Below are positions 11,801 to 23,212 of a stretch of 64,000 bases of DNA, piece by piece. Position numbers and translations under genes: made by a program. Source of the stretch: Tolypocladium sp. Sup5 PDA-1 (lineage: Eukaryota; Ascomycota; Sordariomycetes; Hypocreales; Ophiocordycipitaceae); assembly GCA_000750105.3 (NCBI GenBank), contig JPHH03000045.1, positions 186,001 to 250,000 of the forward strand, read 5' to 3'. How positions within the stretch are numbered: position 1 is the stretch's first letter; each line of letters opens with the position of its first letter. The notes below the pieces were generated by a model that was not told where the DNA came from, made no database searches, and was given only the letters and a program-made list of their open reading frames with translations.

Positions 11801-12532
11801 GCCCAGCGCGAGGCCAGGATCGGGGCTACGGACCAGCAGATTTACGACCGCGCCGACGACGCTAGAGCAAAATACGAGGATGTGATGAAGCAGACGCGCG
11901 ATGTGGACGAGACGGTAACCTCCTTGAAGCGAGCGATTGAGCATCGGTTACACCTCTGGCGACAGTTCCAGAGACAGATCAGCGCTCGTATCCGCATACA
12001 GTTCAACTACTTGTTGAGCGAGCGTGGCTTCCGAGGCAAAATCGACTTGGATCACCGGGCGAGAAAGGTGGTCATCCACATCGAGCCCGACGAAACACGG
12101 AAGAGCTCCGCCGGACGCAACACCAAGACGCTCTCGGGCGGTGAGAAGTCATTTTCGTCCATCTGCATGCTTCTTTCGGTGTGGGAGGCAATTGGGTCGC
12201 CCATCAGGTGCCTGGACGAGTTTGACGTTTTCATGGATAACGTGAATCGCGCAATCAGTACAAACATGCTTGTAAGTGAAGCTCACTGCTTGTTTCAGGG
12301 CTGCCAGCGAACGATTCGATGCTAACAGCAACAATAGGTGGACACAGCTCGGCGATCTGTTTCCCGGCAATACATCCTCATCACTCCCAATGCCATTGAG
12401 GGACGCGCTAGGCTCGACAAAGATGTGAAGATTATTCGGTATGTTCTTTCAACCTCCCCTCTGAAAGCATTGCCCCTTGCTGACACGTCTGCACTTAGTC
12501 TGACTGATCCCCGCCAACGGACCTTGGTTTGA
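8858..12532 (+). CDS. SMC6: SMC6, structural maintenance of chromosomes protein 6
   Basis: SMC6 is the ATPase arm of the SMC5/6 complex, which acts in recombination repair, replication fork restart and SUMO signalling on chromatin. Exons are 8858-12271, 12338-12438 and 12499-12532, giving 1182 residues if the start region is read through. Visible parts are: an acidic N-terminal tail; the SMC6-type lead-in GIIESITCCNFMCHE; Walker A GENGSGKS (about 169-176); two long coiled coils; a hinge near 590-760 with PIGPLGAHIKL; signature LSGGEKSF (about 1091); and Walker B CLDEFDVFMD (about 1117). The last exons supply the closing YILITPNAIEG. A stretch at 8963-9016 (GTGAGT ... CTCAG, 54 nt, in frame, no stop) looks like an intron. 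If it is removed the protein is 1164 residues. Confidence 0.95.
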
Positions 12533-12804
12533 GACGCCCTTTTCGAGGAGGTGTGGAGTCCGGGCTGTAGGGGGTTGCTTTCGAAACCTATTCAGAGCCG
12601 GCTCGGCGTGTGTCGCAGTGTGCGTGCGCGTGGATGAGAATTACGGAGTTTGGTGTCAACCCCGGTGGCGCATCAAGTGGCGGCATTCGATCGTACAAGC
12701 CTCGGCGTTGGAAGGACTGTCTATCTGCGCTGATATTGTACAAGTCTCATACAAACATATCGTACATGAGAGACGAAGTGGCGTGTTGGGGGCAACCCCT
12801 CGAA

Positions 12805-13701
12805 TCATATGCGAGCCCCTTTGCTGCGCAAAACATTAACGCCCGCCTTCATCGTGAAGCCGGCCCATTGCCCCAGGGTCCCGACAACGCCGCCAACCGT
12901 CTTCACCTCGCCCAGTCTTCTGTTGAGAAAATCCCTCGTCTCGGCGAAGTCGGGGGACTTGTCATTGGTCATGAACAGCTCAGTCGTGCTATAAATCATG
13001 GATAGCGAGGCGCGTTTGCTATACCATGAAGGATCGACAGCCTTGTCCCCGGCGAGGAACCAGATCTCGTCGGACAGGAGAGCAAGTTCTTTGAGCGAAG
13101 CGGGCACGTAGCTGGGCTGAGCCATGATGGCGAGTGCCTAAGGTACGATCAGTTCGTCAGCAGGCGTACGTGGGACGTTTCCCGGGGATAGATGCGCATG
13201 TACCTCCTGCCATCGGTGGATGACATCCTTGTTGGCCATGAGCCGAGCCCACGTCAGGGCGGCAACCTTGGCGCCCACACCCAATGCTGGTTTGTCCCCG
13301 GCCTGGCCATCAAACAGCCCATGACCCCGCGAGGCTAGGGCCTGGCGCTGGGCCACGAGGTGATGGCGGATGAGGCTGAAGGGCCCGTCTGGGAGGACGC
13401 TGGGGCTGATGTCAAGAAAGCCGGCGTCGCGGGCGCCGAGGCCGAGGGCGCGCTGGGAGAAGCCGTGCTCGGGCACATGGCGGTACGCGGCGCTGAGAAT
13501 GGAGTCTTCCACGGCGCCGAAGGGGCCTTCAGCTGACGGATGGTCGTAGGAGTGAAAGGGTCGTCGTTGTCGGGAGCCGGGGCCCGGGGTAGCGGTCTGC
13601 ATGCGGGCGGCCGAGGCCAGCAGCCTTGGAGCCGGTACGGCCCGGCTCGAACACGGCGGCATGGTCGGAGGGGTTCGTGTAATGGGAGTGGGCGCGGTCA
13701 C
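12805..13701 (-). CDS. COQ9: Ubiquinone biosynthesis protein COQ9
   Basis: COQ9 is a lipid-binding mitochondrial matrix protein that partners with COQ7 in the coenzyme Q synthome. There are two exons, 13701-13204 and 13137-12805, separated by a 66-nt GTACAT...TTAG intron, giving 276 residues. The first about 45 residues are rich in Arg, Ser, Pro and Ala (LLASAARMQT, then RQRRPFHSYDHPS), which fits a matrix-targeting sequence. The COQ9 core follows: ILSAAYRHVPEHGFSQRAL, and in exon 2 the helix block LALLSDEIWFLAGDKAVDPSWYSKRASL, where DEIW and DPSWYSKR are characteristic. The C-terminus contains TLGQWAGFTMKAGVNVLRSKG. It is convergent with SMC6; the stop codons are 272 bp apart. Confidence 0.93.
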
Positions 13702-16700
13702 GTCGAGGGACGCTGGGCCGTGGCGTCGTCGCGTCGCGAGGCTGCGGATTGGGGATGTAAATTTTGTCTACGAAATAGAATGGAAGTATGGACGACGGAA
13801 TACGAAGTACAGTACTGCGGGCTGGGATGGGGATTGTAGATGGTGGGGGCGGCTGGAAGCTCTGGCCACTCACCAGTGACCACTGGCTGCCAGTGGTGAC
13901 CTGACTTGCATGTCAACGTCGACTGATCATCATGACAAGATCGACGACGCTGCCACTGCCCGCGGTGCCTCCAGTACTCGTACAATGGCGAGTTTATCCC
14001 TTGCACGGCATAGTACATATTCGCAAGTACATAGGTACCTAGGTAGGGACCTACCTAGGATACGCAGCAGGCCTGCAGAAGCTCGCCCCATCCGCGATGG
14101 CCTCCTACAAGTCACCGGCGCCGACAGATAAAAGACCTCATCGCCAGCAAACGAGAGCGGCAAGCGAGAGAGCGGCAGGGTCCGCCCCAGACCCAGCCGC
14201 CAAGGCCGGGCTGGGCTTCCTGCCGCATGCGCCCCAGGACAGGCACTGCGTGTATTACGTCTATCCAGAAGAGGGTTGTTCAGCACGGCCAGCAAGTGGT
14301 GATTCTTGCTCGCCGCAGCGCATACAGGCGGCTCTCCCGCGGATGCGATGCCTTACTCATATGCAATCCTCTCACCGGTCTCGCGTCATTCGCGAGCTCG
14401 ACGCACACCAGCCGTCCGGTTGCCAGTTGGTCGCAATGATGAGAGCGTGAGTGTGATGGGCTCCATGATTGGCCTGTCAGGGTCTCGGCTTGCATGCGCC
14501 GGCCATATCCCAATCCGACAAAGGCGGAATAGTTGCGTCGCTTTGCGGCGGTGGCCTTTATCTTCCAATGTGCCGTCGCGGTGCTTTTGTTCCTGTCGCT
14601 CTCATCAGTGTCGTCTACCTAGGTGTCCCAAGGAGATCGATCGAACGAGCCACAGAATACATCATCTTACACAGGCCGGCGCAGACACAAGGCCGACTTG
14701 CTCCGAGTGGTATTGGTTGTACGAATACACAGGGAGAATGCATCTATCTATACGCCCCCAAACTTCGAAGTACCTATCGACAAGAAGGCCATCTACAAAG
14801 ACGCCTGGGGCATGAGGGCAACTTGCGCCTGTCAGCAAGAAGATCCAATGGCTTTGGCAAAAGGATTCGGCACGAACAGGGAGCACCTCGGAGTGCCGTG
14901 GTTGGCTCAAAGAGTTCCATGTCCAAGGCGAGGATGCCGACTTGATCTTGGCCCGCGAGCCTGCGGTGGCCGCTTCCCGATGGCCATGTGCTGGCTGCCT
15001 AGATACCTTGTTAGTAGTCTTTCCGGAGCACATCCACGCGTGCCTTGCAAGAGAAGATCGATATATCTGGAGCTACGCTCTCACTCCGTAGGTAGTTGTG
15101 TATTCAGCTGCTGTAATAAAGTACCCAGCCGCGCTCCCCGTGGAGCGGGAACACCCAAAGCACGAATAAGGTACATATCTCATGAATCCGGTAGAGGACC
15201 AGGTCCCGGCATGCCAACTGATTTCTTCACTTCGTCTTGGCACATTCATTCCTTGTTTGCGCCACTGCTGACAGTCCTTTGCGTTTACTCCGTAGTAGTA
15301 TCAGACTTCCGGCCGTTCTTGTTCCAGCCGTTGGCGGAGTCGGCGGACCTTGTTGGATTGCTCGAGTTTTCGAGTTTTCGAGTTGCACGCCCACCTCGTG
15401 TCACCGACCTCGTGTCACCCTGCTCTAAGATACCCCAGCCATGCATGGACTCAGTCTGCGCCTCTGTTCCGCACCCTGCGGCCGACACGAGCAGGGGCCC
15501 GCACGGTGGATGCACCATCTGGCCGTTTTTGGCGGCGTGCAGCGGTGCTCATGGAGCCATGGAGCATCGCCAACTCGATTGGTGGTCGCGTGCATGAAGA
15601 GCGGATAAAGGCGAGTCCCATGAAGCCTGACGGACAGCAGAGCCATGAGGTAGTAGGCACAGTATTCGTACCTCGGTACCCTACCTGCCTGGTTTGCATA
15701 GGTTCGGACAATGAATCAAGTACAGGTCCCTGTGAGAGATACTGGAGGAGGGGAAGATGGCGGCCGGCCCAGGCATGGGAGAGCAACCGTCCACAAACCA
15801 GCCACTATATTGACAACGGCCAGTTGCTGGCGACGGAAGTTGCATCCGCAATTGCTTTCCCGTTACTACGAATACCTAATAAGGTACGATCTCGCAACTA
15901 GCGGCCGTGCGGGAACGAGGGGGGGATTGGAGGGCGGCGACGAGCGAGGCACGCCCGTACTCCGTACGTTTGCACTAACTGAGACGAAGTGTAAATTAAT
16001 TCAGCCTGGTATTAATTGTACCTTGCCTACCTACCTACGGAGTACAGTAGTGTACATACACCTTGAGGGCCAATGTCCTCTCTCATCACTAGGTAGGTAC
16101 GTAGCGGTATGTAGTACTTCGCCTGTCGAGTGCGCCATCGCGACTCGCGAGCAAACGGAAGACCAGTTGGGCTTCTGTTTTGTGCTCGGAAAAAGTAGCG
16201 GATTGGTGGCGAGTGAACGTACTTGCTTCGGCGAAGGTTCAAAGAACCGTCTCTTTCATCTGGCCTCGTGTGAGCCCGTCCCATCCGGTGAAGAGAAGAG
16301 CCGCATTCGCGCGGACTACGTATCAGGGTCGAGGATTATCTGCACTGTTAAAATGCCCGCTTATCCGCATACCTGGGCTACCAGCATCGTCTGGATCCCG
16401 GGCACGAGGGCGCGATGACTGGCGTCAGCCCATCTCGTCACATCCGCCGGCCACGGTGAGTGGCAGTAGGCTGGACGGACGAGGTACGGATACAAACGAC
16501 ATCCTCCCGGGACCAAGGCCAATGGTTGGCTCTGGCAGCATGAGATCCACCGCGATACGGGCTGGTTCCTGGCGAGAGGGCCAACGGCGCGATGGGATTC
16601 GCTCAGCCTGGCCGTGTCGCTGTTGGTGGTCACCACACTGTGATATCGCGCATATTGCGGGTCCCGGCGCAAGGCTGTCGTGATGCGCTGCGCAGTCTGT

Positions 16701-17289
16701 CGGGCAAGGAACCTGACGCGAGGTGAAGCACTGTACTCCGTACTCCGTACGGGATACTCCGTAGTCCGGTGACTTACGGAGTACCTTGAAACGGGGAAAA
16801 ACTCGACAGCCGAGTCGAGTCGCGACAACTCGTCATCAACATCGAATCTTTCGTGCCGCCGACAAACCGCAGCGACCTGCAGCTCCCCATTGCAGACTCT
16901 GGTTCTCCAATAACACAGACAGGTCCCACGGTTGCAGACGAGTACGGACTTTGGGGTGAGTAGGTTTCCTTGTCTTCCATTTGCTCCAGCTGCATGCACG
17001 TACGGAATACCTGTGTTCCTTGGATGCTTTGAGCCTCGCTGGCCTCTGCCTTGGGTACCTTGTGGTACCTCGCCTCGTCACTGTCTGGAGGCGCAGCCTG
17101 AGGTACTGGGTACATGCCTTGCCTTGCCTTGCCTGCCTACCTTGCATCGACGTCTCGTCCCAACTCGCCTGCCTTCGTCCCTCCAACCACCCATCCCATC
17201 CATCACCACCACCACCACCACCACCCACACTGCCTCCCCATCGCCTCGCCGCCAACCAACCACCAGCAGCAGCGACCGCGACAGCGACC

Positions 17290-17332
<43 letters not shown>

Positions 17333-19584
17333 CAAGTACTTCGTACAGTGCAGCCCCACCGCAGACCAGCCGCGGGACTTCACTCTGGGCAGTTCCTTGT
17401 TGCCGCCGTTACTCGTACCTGTACAGCACAGTACGCGATTCTGGTGTGAGCCGGCTGCGCCCGACCGTCCATCACACGTGCTGGCCCTGTCCAGCTCGCT
17501 GTCTCACAAGCTCCGGTCTAGCGCGCCATTCATCCTGTTCCCCAGGGCACTTGCCAGCCAGGAGCTCTCAGGGTTGACTGAGCGAGCACCGGGCCTACCA
17601 GTTCCCGTTCCATTGTTTGATGAGGCTCTCGTTATTAACCTGCCTTGAGTCTAGCCAGCCCACGCCCTCCGACAAACTCCTCACCCTCCCTCCCAACCAC
17701 GCTTTATACCTGCTACGTACTCGTACAAAGCCCGACCATCGCCAACACGCGCGCTCTCACATCTCAGCCGCATTTCGACACGGCGGTAGTCCAGATACAG
17801 CGACGTGCATGCCACATTACGTGCCGGCATCCAGCGCCCACCCTGTCGCCGCGTCCTCACGTACGCACTCGGTCCAGCAACCATCAATCAGCGACCGCTC
17901 CCTGCCCCGTCGGTCGAGAGACATCATCATCCCGAGCCCCTGCGCAATCCCTCGCTGACTTGCGGGCTTGATTCATCGAGCCACCGCGCTGCACTGCACC
18001 GCACAGCGCTGCACTGCACAGTGCACTCACTCCGTTCCTGAGGTAGGGTAGCCTGCATCCCCCCCCCCCCAGTCACTCCTCGCCCTCTTTCGCATCCTCA
18101 TTCGTCGCCTGATATCCCCTCCCTCGCTCCGCCGGTCACGCCTCTTTTCACTCTCACCAGTCGACGAGTATCGTACAGAGTTCACAGCGAGCCCGCGGCC
18201 CCAGTGTGCTCCCACCCCCCTTCCAGTTCGTCGCCACCATCCCCGATTCCGACCTGCTGTGTCCCGCCTGCTTCCATGCGAGATCCTTTCTTGGGCTGAC
18301 CACTGTGGCTTGTTCTTCTTCAGCGCGTCGCCATATTCCCACCCCGTGTTCGCGACCTGGCTCGAGCTGCCCTCGTCTGTTGAGACACCCTCTCGCCTTC
18401 ACTGCGCAACCGGCACAGAGCCTCCTCTCTCTCGTCCTCTGCAACGCATAGACTTGTCATGGGTATGTCCTGTCCTCTTCTCCGCTCTTCCGCCTTGGCC
18501 TCTGTTTGCCTTTTGCTTGATGGTCCTTCTGCCTACCCGCCTCCCTGCCTCTCCCGTCCCTCATTCACATACCTACCTACCTCCATTCAGCGAAAGGCCT
18601 GCTTGCTCTGCCCCCTCCCCTTCTCTCACACACCGACTCTGGAGGCGCCCACGGGCTCTGTTGCCAACTTGCTGCTTCTTGTATCACTCGGCCCTCAGGA
18701 CCGTCTGTCGATGGCTGTCCTCGGCCGCTGCTCCGAGTCGACGTGATACCACCTGAAATGTAACTTGTTGCCCCATTCCTCAGCCGATACAGTCACACTT
18801 TCGGAGCGCCTGCTTCTCCCGTCGCCTTTCCCCATGCACTGCATTGTCAGAAGCCGCCCCCTTACCTGCATGTCTCCCACCCACATCGTCTCCCAGTGTC
18901 CTCTTCGCTGCACCCCACCACTACCGTACCTCACCTCCCGGGTACCTAGGTAGCTCTTATTTCAACCACAGTCCCTCCCCGCCCTCTCGCATCCCCCCCT
19001 TCTCTCTCATTTCTCCCCCATCTCGCCTCATACACGTGTGTCCCGCTTGAGAGTTCATCTCGTCCTGGTATCTAACGCTCGTCTCTAGCTGACTCTGGCG
19101 ATACGTACCGACCTGTAAGTTGCCTCACGCCCCCGCCTTTGTTGACGCTGGCGCCCCCGTTCGTTTGTCCCCTCCGCCTGGCCTGTCTTTCAATGCAGGC
19201 GACCTGGTTCTGGCGCTGGAAAGTCTGGGACACTCCGTTGCTTCCATGACCATGAAAATGGGAAGATGCCGCGCCGATCACCGTTTGTTGCCGCCTCGGC
19301 GGAAGACAGTCGTCCGCACGGTTCCGGGCTTTGGCACCGCTTCGGCTCGCTGCAGGTGCGCAAGTGGAGAGTCTTTGATGTTCGCTGCTCTGCAACCAAC
19401 GCAGCTGAGATTGATCGATTCACTGGCGCGCACCGAGCTGCCAGTCTTAACCTGCCAGAACCTGTTCAGCACCCGGGCAAGCTGCCCAAAACGTCGCAAC
19501 TGCACACCACGCAGAAACGACACACGAAGCTCTCCAATCATCCCAAATCACGCAAAGCCACTCGTGGTTCGACCTGTCGCTAAC
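13702..19584. other. 5.9-kb gene-free region upstream of GBP2/HRB1
   Basis: I find no conserved protein in either strand. Open frames are present (for example at 14623-15597, 15711-16418 and 16932-17648) but they are low-complexity, overlap opposite-strand frames and look like nothing known. The region holds many ACTCCGTA/TACGGAGT motifs (near 15088, 15290, 15958, 16035 and a dense run at 16735-16785), TAGGTACC tracts near 14030-14055, a GCGACA repeat (17270-17332) and a C-run near 18059-18070. From about 17650 to 19580 it is strongly C/T-rich, as in long 5' leaders of highly expressed fungal genes. It may therefore carry a long, possibly spliced 5' UTR of the downstream gene, and an unannotated lncRNA cannot be excluded. 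Confidence 0.55.
17270..17332. repeat. Hexanucleotide tandem repeat (GCGACA)n
   Basis: About nine head-to-tail copies of AGCGAC/GCGACA, with two early CCGCGACAG variants, directly following a CAGCAG stretch. The unit is a multiple of three, which explains the long spurious (Asp-Ser)n, (Ala-Thr)n and (Gln-Arg)n translations here. No surrounding frame shows homology. Confidence 0.93.
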
Positions 19585-21519
19585 ATGTCGCAGCGCGAGA
19601 GGTCTCGATCGCCTCGTCGACGCTCCAGGAGCCCAGGCCGACAGTCCCGTCGGCGGTCGATTTCCCCCCGCAGCAGATCAAACAGCCGAGACGATTATCG
19701 GCGCGGTCGTGATCGTTCGCCCATGACGGGAACAGGTGCTCCCGGTGGAGGATCCAGTGCAGGTTTCAGTGGACAGACGCCTCATCGTTCTTACGAAGAA
19801 CGAGCTGCGGCTCGCGAACAGATGATGAACAACATCCGCGAAACATCACAGCAGGACCGCCGGGTCTACGTCGGCAACCTCTCTTACGATGTCAAGTGGC
19901 ACCATCTCAAGGACTTTATGAGACAATGTACGGCTCCTGCAGAATCAAGTCATTTAAGGCGACTACTAACGAGCGCTCTTTTAGCCGGAGAAGTCCTCTT
20001 CGCCGACGTGTTGCTGCTCCCCAACGGAATGTCCAAGGTGCGCTTCGTCAAGTTCCTCTCCCTTCTTTCCTTGTTTCTGGCTTCCCATATCTTGCCCTTC
20101 TTTCGATAGCTCTTACTGCCTGGCCCCCTCTCGCCTCAGCTTCTTCCGGGACTCTTTGGACTAATGTTCTGGGCGTTGCCTGCCGACCATTGTAGGGATG
20201 CGGGTAAGTTTTGGCAATCTCCCCAACGAGAAATTGGCAACAGCAGCTAACCATTCAAAATAAGAATTGTCGAGTATGCCACGCGAGAACAAGCCCAACA
20301 GGCTGTCGCCCAGCTCAGCAACCAGAACCTCATGGGCCGTTTGGTTTATGTTCGAGAGGTTGGTATACATTGTATGGTCCCCTCATCCTGCAATGTTAAC
20401 AGGTCACAGGATCGCGAAGCCGAACCTCGATTCATCGGCGCCACCGGCGGCAACCGGGGTGGATTCGGAGGTGGCATGTCTGCTGGCTTCAACCCTGGAT
20501 ATGGTGCTGCGCCCGGAGGCGGCGGCCGCCAGATCTACGTGGCCAACGTGAGTCCTCTTCTCCCGAGACTGTGCTGCGGAGACAGACACTGACTCTCAAT
20601 ACTAGCTGCCGTTCAACGTGGGTTGGCAAGACTTGAAAGACCTTTTCCGACAAGCTGGTGAGTCACCAGATGCTTTTGGTGTTCGTGGAAAGAAACACGC
20701 CTCTAATTTACTCGTACAGCACGTATCGGCGGTGTCATTCGTGCCGATGTCCACATCGGCCCTGACGGCCGACCCAAGGGCTCGGGCATTGTTGTTTTCG
20801 AAAGCCCCGACGATGCTCGCAACGCCATCCAGCAGTTCAACGGCTACGATTGGCAAGGACGAATGCTCGAGGTCCGAGAAGACCGTTTCGCGGCAGCTGG
20901 CGGCGGCGGCGGCGGCGGCATGGGTTTCCCTGGCCGCGGCGGCTACGGTGGCGGCATGCGCGGAGGTTTTGGCGGCGGTTTCGGTCGTGGCGGCTTCGGC
21001 GGTGGCCGTGGCGGCTTCGGTTTTGGCGGCCGTGGAGGCTTTGCTGGCGGCGCCGGCGGCGGTGCTCCTGCTGCTGCTGGCTTTGACGCCCAGCCCGCAG
21101 CCCCTATTCCACCGAACCCATTCACCGACAACGCTACCTCTGGCACCGACAGGAGCGAGACGATCTACGTCCGAAATGTAAGTGCAATGATACTTTCTTA
21201 CTTCGCAAACACCACGATCTAATTACATCACCAGCTCCCGTGGTCCACCAGCAACGACGACCTGGTCGAACTGTTCACGACTATTGGCAAGGTTGAGCAA
21301 GCCGAGATCCAGTATGAGCCCAGTGGTCGATCTCGAGGCTCCGGCGTGGTTCGCTTCGACAGTCCCGAGACTGCCGAGACCGCGATTGCCAAGTTCCAAG
21401 GGTATCAGTACGGAGGTCGCCCTCTCAACCTCAGCTTTGTCAAGTATCTCAACCAAGGCGGGGCTGACAACATGGAGACTGACGGCCTTGGGGGCTTGAC
21501 CCAGGACCAAATCATGTGA
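19585..21519 (+). CDS. GBP2: Three-RRM mRNA-binding protein, GBP2/HRB1 type
   Basis: Homolog of yeast Gbp2/Hrb1, SR-like shuttling proteins that load on transcripts through TREX and check splicing before nuclear export. Eight exons: 19585-19927, 19985-20037, 20196-20203, 20265-20358, 20410-20547, 20606-20657, 20720-21177 and 21235-21519, giving 476 residues. The N-terminus is SR/RS-rich (SQRERSRSPRRRSRSP). RRM1 starts at RRVYVGNLSYDV, RRM2 at RQIYVANLPFNVGW and RRM3 at ETIYVRNLPWSTSNDDL. A Gly/Phe/Arg-rich linker (RGG-like, 20890-21060) separates RRM2 and RRM3. Exon 3 is only 8 nt and encodes the centre of the RNP1 motif of RRM1 (K-GCG-IVEY). Its flanking introns have good sites (TGTAG before it, GTAAGT after it, with GCTAAC in the second). 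I took ATG 19585 because it opens the SR domain. Confidence 0.93.
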
Positions 21520-23212
21520 GGAGATTCTGCGCGGTTGGGGCAGCCATGGGGCTAGGTCTCTTGGAACCCGATGGCCACACACATAGTGAGCCCGGTGCTG
21601 TGGGCACCTGATCCGTCGAGTCCTCGCCATGGCCGCAGCATTTCGTCGCCTCCATTGCAACATTTTCCTTTGTCTGTTCTTACGCATCTCGGAGAAATTA
21701 TTGGTGGAAAGCTTTCAAATCCCGGCACGAAGAAGTTTGCGAATCCGAAATCGCAATCGACCTGCTTCTTTAGCTTCGGCGGAGGCGCTGTAATACAGGT
21801 AGGTAGATGGATGGGGGATGGTGGTCATGCGTTGCCGTCCAAAAAAAAAGCAAGCTTTGTCTTGACGTCGTTATCGAAAACACACGAGAACCGCGATGAG
21901 GAATGCGGGCCGTCCTATTTTGGATGCCGTCGAGGGCTGTTGTGGTCTCGGACAAGTTAGGAGAGGACAGATGACAAGGTTCTACCTAGAATGTATGAGG
22001 ATTAAGCATAAGATGGTATCTGGCTGCCGGGAGGCTCAGGGTTCAGGTGCGGATGACAAGCGTAGGACGATGGAGCCAGGGGGCAGAGTCGACTATGGCG
22101 GGTGGCGATGTTGCATCGATAGGAAGCCTTGCCCCAGTTCGACAACGACGTCGTGCCCATTGGCGACGGCAAAGGATGAGGGGTCGTCTGGCGACTGCGG
22201 CGAAGACGACTCGCCTGCCCTCAGGCCCCGACGAGAGAGGAACCGTTCATGTGTATGGGGAGCCGAGGGTTGCCCGCGACCTGTTCTGGACAAGGGATCG
22301 GGGATCATGGCGACCGACAGTAGAAAGTGGCCCGCTGACTGCACGCCAGTGTAAGCGGCCTCGGACGCGGCTTCGCCTTGGCGACAGGAAAAGCAGGCTA
22401 ATAACGCCGACCAAGGGGTGATCAGGGGGAGGTAAGTGTACTCCCGAGCTGTAGCGAGTGACGAGGCGCGTGCATCTCGCAAACCCCACGAGTGAACTAC
22501 GAACGTACATGTATGATGCGGCTAATCAGGTGGTATTGTGCTGGCTCAGGTCGCACAGTTACCAACAAGACGTGCAATATGCCTTGGCTTCTCGCTAAAT
22601 GGCCCATGCCAGCTTAGACGACATTGCCTTGTGCTGTAGCAGACAGCCCACGTGTCCAAGACACCGAACGAAGTCTCCCAAACACACCATGTTTTCTTTG
22701 ACACGAGCATATCATGGGCCAGCGGTGGAAAGCACGAACATGTGACGAGAAATGAGCACACTGGGTGCTTTTTGTTTAACCGCCTTGCTTCTTGATACAG
22801 CAGCGAAGTCCACCTGCTGGCATAACGTAAGGTACGGCAAGGCTGTGCTTCAAACCCACGAGGAGCTGTGCTTCATGACATCATCCTGCGATGCCCGAGA
22901 CACTAGAGTTGTCTAGTCGGGCATACAGCGGGCCAGCGGTGTGCCTAGACGAGGAATACGTACGCCATCACCGAGTGGTCGGATGGGAAGAAACTCAAAA
23001 AGGTCAGACATGAGCCGGCCTAGTGGTCGTAGAACAGGAGACGGGAAACGCGGCGCGCTGAGGTTGTTGGCAGCTCTGAGCTGGTTCGCAGCAAGGCGGT
23101 ACACACGATGTCTTTTGGCAAGGAAGTGCCTCGACGTCGAGGAGCGAAGCTGTGACATCAGGCCACTATTCGTACACTGACAGGTCTCTTCCCGAAGCCG
23201 CTTTTGCCATCC
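21520..23212. other. Spacer downstream of GBP2/HRB1
   Basis: The first few hundred bases are probably the 3' UTR of the RRM gene. A nine-base A run lies near 21841-21849 and a TAGGTAGATGG tract near 21799. No protein-coding frame with recognisable similarity was found in the remaining 1.5 kb. Confidence 0.5.

Noticed and set aside
14623..15597. 324-codon open frame in the large spacer
   Set aside because: No similarity to any family I know, contains spacer motifs (ACTCCGTA, TACC tracts) within the frame, and codon usage does not resemble the neighbouring genes.
16932..17648. 238-codon open frame containing (Asp-Ser)n
   Set aside because: Built on the GCGACA repeat and pyrimidine-rich spacer; the flanking sequence has no conserved features and all three frames are similarly open.
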